64,000 nt of DNA from Cardiocondyla obscurior (Eukaryota; Arthropoda; Insecta; Hymenoptera; Formicidae): positions 2,976,001-3,040,000 of the forward strand of contig NC_091887.1 of assembly GCF_019399895.1 (NCBI RefSeq), written 5' to 3'. A program made the position numbers and the translations under genes. The notes beneath the pieces are model-generated. The model made no database searches and had not been told where the DNA came from. It saw nothing but the letters and a program-made list of their open reading frames with translations. This document shows, one piece after another, positions 38,401 to 50,400 of the stretch (the first letter of the stretch is position 1; each line of letters opens with the position of its first letter).

Positions 38401-41400
38401 CAACTGGAATAAAGGCAAAATTACGACAGCGAGGGGCGGGGAGGGAAATCTGTGAAAACGCGATTAAGATTTCAGACGAGGAGGCGCGTTTAAAACAGCG
38501 ATATTTACAAAAGGGGAGAATATTCCTTTCGGCGACAGTCTGAAAACGGAAGAGAATCGTAAATTCGAAGGGCTGTTGTGCGAGGCTTAATCTGTAGGAC
38601 TAACCGCACTAAGTCTTTCGCTCCTTCGAAGGGCTCTTGACTCGCGGCACATTGTTACCGTCTCTGATCCTATTGACTACCCCACTCTCAATGGGGCGAT
38701 GACCACGGGTGAAGCTGGTCTGTCTCCAACGGCGCGTAAGACCGCATATTTTCACCTAATCGGATCTGTCGCGCCCAGTTGGCTAATCGAGCGAGATATA
38801 CCGCCGGTTGAAGAAAATTGAAAGTGAAAAATACACGGCAACAATAGATGAACGCGGCAGATAAAAAAAAAAAAAAACAACTCTCGACGGAGCTGTTTAA
38901 AAAAATATTTCGACACAAATGTATTAAATATAATTTTGTAAAAGATTAAAGCAATCTATTTTTTTTAAATTTTTTTATTTTATTTTAAGATAGATCGAGA
39001 GGAGATGTCGATAACTATGACGACAAATAATTTAACAGTTCAAACACCAAAATCGCCGAGAAGTAACGCGAACGAGAACGGACTCGACGCCGCGAGTCTC
39101 GACTAAATATAAATATAAAAAATAACTTTCACACCGCTGATCTATCGACAGGTGAGCCCAGCATTTTTACGGAAGAAGCGTAGCTCGCAATCGCCGCGGG
39201 CGTCCGCGAGCGGAAATGCGAGGCGTTGCGTGAAGCCGCGCGAGACAGTCGCGACGTGATGCCCGACGTGAACCAAAAAGCCTACGGCCGGCCCAGCCAT
39301 GCTACCCTCAAAATCCCATAAAACACCATTCCCCTCCTTATTTATATTTCTCTCGGTGAAACACCACACCCCGTGCTTTTGCGAGCGTCCGACCGATCGT
39401 CCCAGGTAGAACACGATCGGGAAACCGGCGGGCCGACCCCGAAATCCGCAAACTTCAGGGCCCCCCCGTCGTACGCGACCTGGAGGCGGTTTTTCGGGAC
39501 CTTTCGTCACCTCTAAGGCCCCGTCGAGCCGGATGAATGAGCCGACAGCCCCGGGAACAATCTCATTCGGGTCTTCATCCTCAGCTTGGGACAAGACGGC
39601 GCGGCGAGCGAGGACGAAGCGGGGCGAGAGGAGGAACGCCCGCAGAGTTTTACAAGATGCGCCATATGCGATACATTATTATACAATGCGGGAGAGAGGC
39701 GCGCCGCAGCCGCTCTCCTGCGAGGGGGAGAAAAGAGCGGCGGAAATCCTTTATGGTGCTCGCGCCGTGCGCGGCGGACCGCTCGCCGCGCGTTCGCACA
39801 CTCGGACCACGTGGACCTCACCTCGCCTCTTTCTTCTCCACCTTCGGTCCCTTTCTTCTTCCGGCCTCGAAAAAGAGAAAGAGGATAGACGGTCGCTCTC
39901 TTTTCTTCTGTTTTCCCGGACGGGGGAGCGGAGGGAAACGGGCGTTTGCAACGAAAGAGAGAGAGAGAGATTTCTTCTCGTGTCACGAGACCGGCCTGCA
40001 CGTCGCGGAGCCGACTTCCTCGTCTTTTCGCGAACGAAACAAACAGCCTACCGAGGAGCCGATTTCTCACGGCGGCCCGACGGCTCACCATTTACATAAC
40101 GACGCTCCGCGCTGACGCGCTCGCGGCGAAAGGATTCGCAGTATCGATGTCACACTTAACGTCCGTTTCGTCTCGTGCGGTTTTTACGCCGCCGGGCCCT
40201 GTGTGCTGCCGGAGCATTTCTCAAATCGCGCGTGCACATTTATTTCGCGCGCCGCCGTCCGCAATCGGGCGGATCTGCCCGATTAGATCAGTGCCGCCGC
40301 GGTTATCGTCAGATGCATTAATTACGGGCTGCAGTCGAGAGAGGGGGTCGGGGGAGAGAATTCCGCTCGGCAGCGCTCGCCTCGACGGCCTTTATCGTGG
40401 AAATAATAATTTACAGCATCGCCGAGCAAGGCCGGGGCCCCGGCTTAATCCCCGAACACACGGTCAGAAAACGGGTTACCACGGCAGAAATGTATCGCTA
40501 GCCGTGCCCGCGCGCGGTACAGGGTGTCCCGAGACGCGATCTCGCGATTTCCGAACGCTCTCTCGCGATGAATTTCTACGCGGGATTTATCTAGCCCGTC
40601 GGCACCTATCACTTCCCACCGCTGTTATACATAGCTGGAGTAATATGACGGCATTACCGATCGCATCAAGATTACGCTAATAAATTGTCGAAGTGAAAAA
40701 TTCGTGACGAAAACACGCCCGATAATATTTAATCTCGTAACGCGGCATTCATGCAAGTGCCGACTATTTGTCTTGATAACGATCACACTGACAGTTTTTA
40801 TGTATAAGCCGAAATTTATTCCGCGGCATTCATATCGATAGTAATGCGTATTTGTATCACTTACACCCTGAATACAAGTATGCGCGATTAAAATATTTTA
40901 GCAAAAATATTACCGCCATAAAAATGTCCGCGAATATATTCAACTTTATATTAAAATATGTGCCACGTATAAATTTTAGTAGAGCCACTAGCGTTGTTTG
41001 GACACTGCGTATGTGGTAGTCCGCGAACGTTACCGAGAGACGTCGTCTGATTTTCGTTGCTTTCGGACTTCTCGCCATTGAACGAAAAGCACGAGGTGCC
41101 GTAAAGTACGTACGGAATTCGTATCAAGGTCGTTGACCATCTCCGCGCGACGGGATAACATCAAAATTTCCGACTCGCGGATATTTAATTTTATCTTTTT
41201 CTTTTTTATTCTGTAAGAATCTTTAATTTTCAAATATTTGCATTTTCACGCTTGGATTTCTCGCGCGAGAACTTCTGAAGAGGCGATAAACTCGAAGTCC
41301 AAGGGGCTCGAGTTGCAGACGTTTCGTAGAAATTCTCTAGTCGTATAGTCGTACGTTCAGCGTAATGACTATTTTGATATCCTCACATATACCTGTTCCC

Positions 41401-44400
41401 TCGTTACGTTCGCGCTGCCGGTCGCGGTCGTCAATTTCGGAACGAGTGTTTCCCCTCGGCGATCAAATATTAAAAAAAAATTTCCATTGGCCGCGGGCTC
41501 AACGCTTGCAACGTTTGCGGCGTTATTAACGACACCGGAGCATGCCGGAAATGCTCGGCGTAAGAGCGCCTGATGAATGATTTTAGCGTTAATCCCGAAC
41601 GAATCGTTCGACATGGACTCGCTTGCGTCTAGTTCGCGCTCAGATTTTTTTTTCTCCCTCCTTTATCCTCCCGGTGCTTTCTCACGTTTTATTTTATGAA
41701 TAATGTAGCGACAGCCCGCGGATGCTGCAGCCCAAGGGTCCGCGACACTTCTCGCAGCTACGGTGGACACACGCTGCGCGTGGGCCGTTCTACGTGACCG
41801 CTACCGGCAGCGCGCTCGCATTAATCTAGATCACGAGCGTAATATCGCCGGCCGCCTTCTTATTGGCATACCACGCGAATGAGCGGAACCCTTTTCCCCT
41901 TAGCTAATGTACACGTAATATATCGCGGGACATTGACACCCGCTCCCGTCCCCGACATCTCGATTCAGAATGTCGCGCTAGTTCCAAATCCCTGCCTCCC
42001 GATTGGATTTATCCCTCGGTGAATGTTTCGCATGTTATGGAAAAACGCAAAAGGATTTCCTGCTATAAATTATTTTCTTTCGGTTTTATCGAATAAAGTC
42101 GATCTCGTTATAAGATTCACTCAACTGAGCCTCGCGTGTTGTAGATTTCCTTCTGCATTCCCGCTTTCGTCACGATTCCCAAGATGATAAGTCAATTCTT
42201 ATCTCCTCTCGCGTCTTCGGGTTCTTCGATTTCTGTATTCTTAAATTTCTTTCATTTCGTTATCGGTCACACTCGAGTGAATCTTACGACTTGTAGATCA
42301 CCGCGAATTTCTGTAATACTTTTCTTACGGAGGAGCCAGCGTGCCGTCTCCACCGAAGTCGTCGCAGAAACGCAATTCCAGCTTCATCCTCCGGCCTTCC
42401 AACTTAATTTATCTGCTATATTAAATAAAAGTCAGTAGCGATCTACCAGCGCGAAACGATCTCGCTACTCGTGCACCGAGTAGCGCGCGGCTTTACATGG
42501 AACTGGCTGGCGGACGCCGTGGATTTATGCTTCCGCGATCGGAGACAATCTTGTATCATATCTCATCGGACGTTGTAATAGATGCGGGAAATTATAAAGT
42601 TGTAATTTATCCGGAACGCGCTTCTCGAGTTCGCCACCGATGGCAACAGGCGCGTTTCGAACGAAGTTTACGATTTCGCTGTTAATAAAAGAACGATCGA
42701 GCCTCCCTTATCCGGCGAGAGCCCTAAGGACACGGAATAATTTCACGAGATACTTGACGCGTTCGCTTAGAAATATTCTAACTCGTATAGTTTCCAACAT
42801 TTTTTTTTCTACGAAAATTAATGAAATTTTAGTTCTCGGATTTTTAAATCTTCAAAACGCCGACGCTACATTCGGAAGATGGACGAAGCGCCAGACCCTC
42901 GGCATTCCTCGCGCCCGTTGTCCACAGCGCCACTTACGTAACCCGCCCTTTCGCGCCATAAATCTCCGCCCTCCCCGTTCGCAGGGAACGCCGTATCTCC
43001 GCGATGTAACCTGCACGTAGGATTACGAAGTCGCGGGTCCGTAAGTCAACCGGGCGGCAATCTCCAGCTGTCCATCTTGCAGGCGGTGGCCAGCAGCTGT
43101 AACGCGATACTCTCGCGGCCATGGGGTTTGGGGCAGGTCGGCAGAGGCAGAGATGGTTTATGCGGTGACACTCGCAATTCTGCGGCGCGCGGCGCGAGCT
43201 CCTCGGGGCCCACGGAGGAAACCCCCTGCCGAGATACGCGCCGAATCCCCGAAGAATACGACGATGAGCGACGAGGGACCGCTCGTAAAAAGCGCCAGCG
43301 AATTCCCGCCGAGAGCGGAGTTTATATCCGCGGTTCTCCTCCGAGTCACATTTTCTCGCCAAATTATTCCGCGCTCGGCGAAACTTTTTTTTAAAAGGTT
43401 TAAATAAAATAAAATTAAAATTAAAGCGTAAAGTATTTCCCCAATTAATCTGCCGGCGGCTTTGGCATACGCGATATTTTTTTTGTTTCCCCCAATAACT
43501 CGCGCAAATTTAGCGATAATTAAGTTATTCAATTTTATTGTTGAACGCGCGTGCTTTCCGATGAGACAGCGCGACGTCGAGCGTGCTCGAACTTGGCGTC
43601 ATAGTTTTACCGAATTAATGTCGCAGGGGTGTCCGGTGGTGCGGACGGACAAACGGATACTGGCGGGGCGCCATTGTCCGTGAATCTGATAACGCGGGCT
43701 GGTACATCGCCGACGGAAGGACCGACGTCGTTCGCGCTCTCCTCGGCGATGCGTAAAGCGGAGCCCTCGCGCGTGCAGGTGTCACCCGTACAAATACGCC
43801 CGTTATCTCACGGGATCTACTACATCGAAGTATCGCGCCGATCACTTGCGTCCTGTCATCTGTAATAAAGAGACTAGCTGTGTTCCAACCGTGCGGGTAT
43901 TATTCACTCGTCGAGAACTTCCAGAAAGGTCCCCCTCCCCTCGGCGTCCTCGATGTTTTAATCAGCTGGACGCCATTTGTGTATCGCTCTCGCACCCCTC
44001 GAGAGATTCACGGTCCATTACGGTGTTACAATATGATATTATAATTAAGGAGATTTGCGATATCCGAAAGTTCCGAAGCGTAATTTCGAACTGTCAAGAG
44101 GAAGCGATCACGAAGTTTCTTCGAAAAGCTAAAGTTCCACAGGTAGATGGGAACGTTTCGATTTCTCGCGGTATCAAGTGCCAGAAATTCCGAAGACGCA
44201 GGGGGGGGAGCAGAGGGCTACCACGGGGCGTCAAAGTTGTAAAGTTCCAAAGTCACGATGACGGAGAGAGGACGGTACCACGGTATACCGATTGTCGCGA
44301 TCCGAGAAAAGGGCCGGGAGATACCGCGACAGCGGAATGGCTACCGATGATGCATGCAGCCGTGATGTGTTACGGCGAGAGTCGCCCGGCCGGTCGTTAC

Positions 44401-47400
44401 GCGTGTATTATGTTACCGCGCTCGTTCCGTCGTTGCAGCGACACGTGTGCCGAGCCGAGGTCGTGACTTCGTCATATTTATGTCCCACGGCCGCGTCTCT
44501 CTACCCTTCCGTGGTAAGGAACGTCGGAATTCTCAGGAGGCACCGCGAATGCCCGAACCGACAGCTTAACCGTTATCCCTGGGATCTAATCATCCCCGGA
44601 GATGTCTTGATACGTTAAATTCGAAATCTTCGAAGTAATCTGTCCTTGACGTTTCGAGATCCGAAAATGGCGTGTCCGCGAGTTCAAGTCGTTTAATTTT
44701 GGGACGTCTGGCACCGCGAGCTTCGAGTTAGCCGATCGGAGCGCATCGGTTTATTTTTCGCAATAACGTGGTATTCACGAGCAAAGATTACGCTTATTTT
44801 AGCGAGGCTATCGCGATACGGGTCCCCAGTTTTATCGGAGCGGCGCGATTTCTCGCGGGTGCAACGACGGCGAGATGCTCCCGACGAGGCGCATCTTAAT
44901 TATAAGGGTTAAGTTATGAGCGGGGGCCCCAGCGCTGAAATATTTGTGAGTTTGCCGGCCGAGGGTTATGGCTCAATTACCACTTGCTATTTCCTTTGCG
45001 AGCCGTTGATTTAAAACGGCTGCTTCCTACAACGGGAACAGCATCCGGCGATCGTCACCGGCGACAGAATTCGCGAGAAACTTGTTTTCGCGTCCCTTTA
45101 ACAAGATCCCCGTTACTGATAACTATCAAACGGTTTCGCTTTCAAAATCAAGGAGAATTCAAGTGGAATCATGAGCTTAATAATCCTGAATAATCCCGTC
45201 GTAACAGAGCAGAATTGTTTAATCTATGTACTTGCGCGAAAACGTTTAAGAAAAAGTATTCACACGCGACAAGAATCGTAAAAATTAATAATCCAGTGGC
45301 ATCTTCAAAAGTTTAAAAAATAGTCGCACGGTAGAATTGTTAAATTCTAAGTCGCCCTTTTCAGATTTTACTTCTCGTATTCTTGAGCACTCAAAATCTC
45401 AGATATTATTAAAAAAAAAAATAGCAAATTAAATATTTAAATACATATTAAAATATTAAAAAAAATTTCAAGGATTTAAATTTCAGGATGGTCGAGCAAT
45501 ATCATTGAAAAGCCTCGATGCCTCAATCACCCTGTTCTCTCGTTTCCCTTCTTCTTTTTTTTTTTTTTGTCCTTTCCGCTCTGCTCGCCGACGCAACTGT
45601 GAACGGACAGGAATCGAAGCGTGTCTATACTCTTGATCGCTGATAAATCGCGCTAATGTGTTTAATGAATGAGCACACACACGTTCTAGATCCGGTGGCA
45701 CGCACACCTGAATTCCATGTATGCCACTCGATGCCTCTTTTTTTTTTGCGAGGAAAAGGTAAATGCACCGTGTGTGTTATTTACGTTAAGTGCTGCGTGA
45801 AATTATTAACGAATGAGCGCAGCTGATTATGTCCGGTATACGGAAGGCGCCGGGATGATCGAATAACTCTTGCTGACCAGTGAAAAATTATTAGCATCGC
45901 ACAATAAATGACGTGTGATGTGCAATAAAACTCGATTTTACAGCGCGAGGGAGGAAAGGCGGAAGTTTACCGGCGTTTATTCCTGATTTTCTAAAGTCCG
46001 AGCGGACTTGCTGGTTCCGTGTGCTTTTCAAGACGCATCCCGAATCTGCTGAGTGTGCCAATTTTTTTTTTAACGATTATATTGTGACGATCCATGTTAC
46101 GCTATTTGAGAATTGAGATTCGCGACGATCGCAAAAACGATAGCGGAACGAGAACGCAGGGCTGATCGGGAGATTTGCAACGGCCCGGACGGAGTTTCCT
46201 TGACGACCGCCATGTGTAAAGGAGTCGCGCGCAATAAATTATGCGTGTCCAGCGTCCCACGTGGTGCGAGTGCGGCCGATAAATAACCGGTGGCGAAGGA
46301 AAGTGCGAGGGCCGAGCGCCCTGCACCGGCGATCGCTTCAACGGCCATCCATAACGAAAATAAACCCGCCGCGAAATCTACATTCTGGCAAATGCGATCC
46401 GACGCGTCCTTCGCTACTCGGAATCGTCGGCAAGTTTAACGACTTCGTTCCCTATCTCGTCCGTCGCACGGAAGCCCGGAAATTTTCTAAATGTTTTTGG
46501 AGAACGCGTCTCTATGCGTTTATTACCTGCGTAAATTTTTTTAACCTGACGAAACCTACGAAAAATTTTACAAAATTTTTTTACACGTGTATTATTCGCA
46601 TATGCTTCAAATATTTAAACATTAGAGTCGTCAAATACATCTCTCGGTACTTTCGAAATTTTTATTTTTACAGGTTCTGTAATTCCGCGATGTTAAAGTT
46701 TCATTCTACGTTTCTTTTTTTTTATTTTTTTTTTTTAATATTCCAAGTAACCCTAGACTTTTATATTCACCGGCTTCAATACGTTCCGCACTTGATTTCG
46801 TGGAAACGTGAATTTTTGCAGTTTTGCGCTCCTTCATTCACGCCTCGATTAACAACAACTGTACTATTCGCCAGGCGTCGCGGATCGAGGCGCGACGAAG
46901 GTGCGCTCGAGAAAAATGTGCGAGGAGAGGAAAAAAAAAAGATAGAGCGGTGAAGGAAACGGGAGGAAGGGAAGGAGGAAGGAAGAAAGAACGGAACAGT
47001 CCAGGAAGCTCTTACTTCCTCGACGTGCAACGATCTCTTTACGGGCAAGCAATTTTTACGACGAAGCCACCCGGGCGGGCCGAGGTAGCACGCAAGGTGA
47101 CGAGGTACTTTCGACATGTAACGCGGCGATATTCGTATTCTTCTCTCGGAAAGTGACTCGTTAAGGCTTTAAGAGCCGTCGACACGCAGGGCCATCCTTG
47201 GTCTCGCGATCGCCTCGGGGAAATCGAGAAATCAGTGAATTGTGATGGCCATCTGCTTCAAGACCGAGCGAATTTTAGGTTTAATTTTTTTTATAATTTT
47301 AAGAGATAATCTCTGCTCTTCCTCTCATTCTCTTTCTCTCTCTTTCTATATTCGGGGCAAAATAATTGTAATAAAATATACAGATAACAGTACAGCTTAT

Positions 47401-50400
47401 CTTGCCAAATTTAATTGTCGCCAAAAAATTTGCCTACGTTTTAGCTATAGTATTTTTCTAAAAAGTTTTTCTCGAGTGTTTTTCAAACTGTTCGATTAAT
47501 TTTTCGGAGAGTACTTTTGGAAATATACTCTGGGATCGTGAGCGATCTAAATGAGTGTTCGCTAATCGTGTCGAGAGCACTCGAACGCACGTTACGGCAA
47601 AATCGAGTTCACGCGACGTTCCCGGCTAATAACAGCCGGTCGCCGTGGACGCACATGCGAAGCGGCGAGATAAGGGCTCCAGTCTAAAACCGTGTCGTGA
47701 CGGGATGTCTGCGCTATTCCATTCTCGGTGCCCGGCTGCATATGACGTCGCATGCCACCGCGTGCACGAGTGCGCGACGTGTGAACGCGACACCTCTTCC
47801 GCGGGATATCACGTTTTCCAAATGAGAAGTGTACCAAGTTCGCAGTAATAAGAAATAAAAAATTAAAAAAAAAAAATCAAAGTCTCGAAGAGGGAACGTG
47901 CCGCCGGAGAACGCGACAAAGAGACGTCGAACCTGAACTTGGCGAAGCGAAATAAGCCGGCCGTTTATGATTAACGCGAAATCGAGGGCGTCGAGAAAGC
48001 CTCGAGGATCGACCGACGGATTTCGCTCGGACAATTTACACGTCGGAATCTCTACGCATAATATAAATCTTATTACATCTTTATTTATACTATTACGCTA
48101 TTAAGATCACATCAAGCACCTAACGAACCGAATTACCGTGAGTGACGAGCGCTGGCTAATTTAGTTCCCCGAAACTGCGTGCATGCATGTGACTGCCTGC
48201 CGTTCCTCTTTCTTCGCCCGCGCTCGGATGCGAAGTCGGAGCACGCGCGACGACGGAACCAGCTGCTTATCCCAGGATCTCGGGTCCACCCTCTAAGATC
48301 GGTTAATGCGATTCTCGAGTCGCAGCGCGAGAAAGGGAGGACGTGGAGGCGCAGTTCCCGAAATTGCGACAGAACCGACGGGCGAGTTATGCGCCGCTCG
48401 CGACGATTTTAGGACGATAAGGCATTAAGGAGACACCGATGAAGCCACGTAACTGATGAGCTCGTGGCGTGACGACGCCGCAATGGCGGATGCGCCGAAA
48501 TTAAATTCACATAAAGCGTTCTAATGTCGACGCGGGAAAAAAAAAATTTAGCTTTCAATCGAGAACTGATTTCTTCCAAACTGAGAAAATTTTATTTAAA
48601 ATTAAAATTTATGTATTCAAATCAACGAGATAGCAGAGAGTTGAAGTCTCGCGATACTTTCAACGTGATTACATGTTAATTTTAATATCGAGTCTTCATC
48701 TTTATTCACAGCATCAGTTTTGTGAGGGACGGGGTCTACGTTAAACGTGGGGAACGTCACTGCGTTTTGCCAAGCGATCTGGAAACTCGCTCGACGATTG
48801 ATGAATTGCCGGTAATTGACGCGACCCGAGAGGTCACGCGAAAACGGCGATCGGATGCATCGCGAGTGACGCCGGTGCACGTGTACGTGCACGTACGTCG
48901 CTCGCGAAATGTAGATCGCCGGTGATTTACTTATCAACAATCGACGCTCCGCCGGAGGTAAATGGTCGAGTCGTGACCATTAGTTCGTGGACCGCGGTAC
49001 GTATGGATCCTTGTGCCTGCGAAGCAACAACGTGCGCGAATCGACACTGTGTGAGGGCCCGACTTGGGTCCCAACACGACGTCGGGTCTCCGTCTGCATA
49101 ACGATGCATCGTCGAATGGCATTATAACTGCATTAGAAATTATTTATTGAACTTCTACGATAAACTAATAAAAGTTTACCCCTCTGCAAAAGATGCGTGC
49201 ATGTATACATTCCGTGTCGAATTAAGTTTTTTCAGATTTAAACTTGAATTTTTTTTACGGGGGAGAAGGATTTATTAATTATTCTATTCGATTAAAAATT
49301 CGGAAGTGAAGGGTATTGAAATTCGCGAGTTTCCGGGGAAATTCCGAAAGCGGGACTTGAAGAACGTGCCGAGAATCGCGCCTCTCGATGCGAAACAGCC
49401 TCGAAAAAAAAAAAAAAGACGAAAAAAAATTGCGTTTTGCATTATCCTCCGTAATACGGCACCGTCGATGCAATTTGCGAGTAGTTGCATTCGTAACGAT
49501 TGAAATCACAGATGCAAAGCACGTGCACACAGAAGCGCTAGTTACGCAACGACCGACGCGGCTCCTTTTTTTTTTTTTTTTTTTTTTCTTTTCAGCGTGG
49601 CTCTTCAAATCGGCCCTGGAAATCGGCAGAAATTACTTCGCGCTTGACTTGCTCGCGTGAGCAGCGGCGACGGCTATTCTCGGCGGCTTCGTAACGAGCC
49701 GCGGCCTCGTCCCATCGAAAATAGGACGAAATCGCTCGACAGTCGCAGACGTCGATAAGATCGTTGGAGAAATCAAGATTCTCTCTTCGAGTGTCATCCC
49801 TCTCTTACGCGAAGGTATTCAGCGATCCTCGAGAGCCGAGAGGTGGCCTCTTCGAGCCTGAAGTGCAATTGCAAGCGTGTTAAATAGCGACTTCGTGTCC
49901 TTCTTCTAGTGCTCGACTCGTCGCTCCGCCGCGCGTTTTTCCTTTCATTGTCAAACGTTCGCGCGAGAATCTCGCCCACGGTTAACCTCGGGGACTGTTA
50001 AAATCTTTCCTGCCTGACGTCGCAGATGGGAGAGCTATGTCGTGCCGAGCGCGTACGAAATTATTAACCGCAAATCCAAATATTCGCTTACCGATAATAA
50101 TCTTTCTTGCAGTAGATGTTCCCGTCTCTGCTGAAGCAGGTGACTTCTCCGTCGAGACCCTGGCGACAGTGCGAGCACTGAAGGCACGCGGCGTGCCACC
50201 TTTTGTCAACGGCCTGGAGGTAGAACCTGTCCGATATCTTGAGGCCGCATCCCGCGCAAACCACGTTCCCCGGCACGTCCTCGGATTGCGAGGGCGGCGT
50301 GGGCGGCGGTTCCAGCTTCGGGATGGCGTGCAAGTGCTCCGTCGTGGTCTGCTGTTCCTGGGAATGCGCCTGCAGATGGGGATGATGATGGTGATGATGG

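Noticed and set aside
39513..40680. Several overlapping frames of 190-244 codons
   Set aside because: Three or more frames are open at once on both strands, typical of GC-rich DNA. The translations are Arg/Ser-rich without domains.
46261..46953. 230-codon plus-strand open frame with Phe/Tyr-rich centre
   Set aside because: The hydrophobic part comes from T-rich low-complexity DNA. No family resemblance, and it lies in apterous intron 3.
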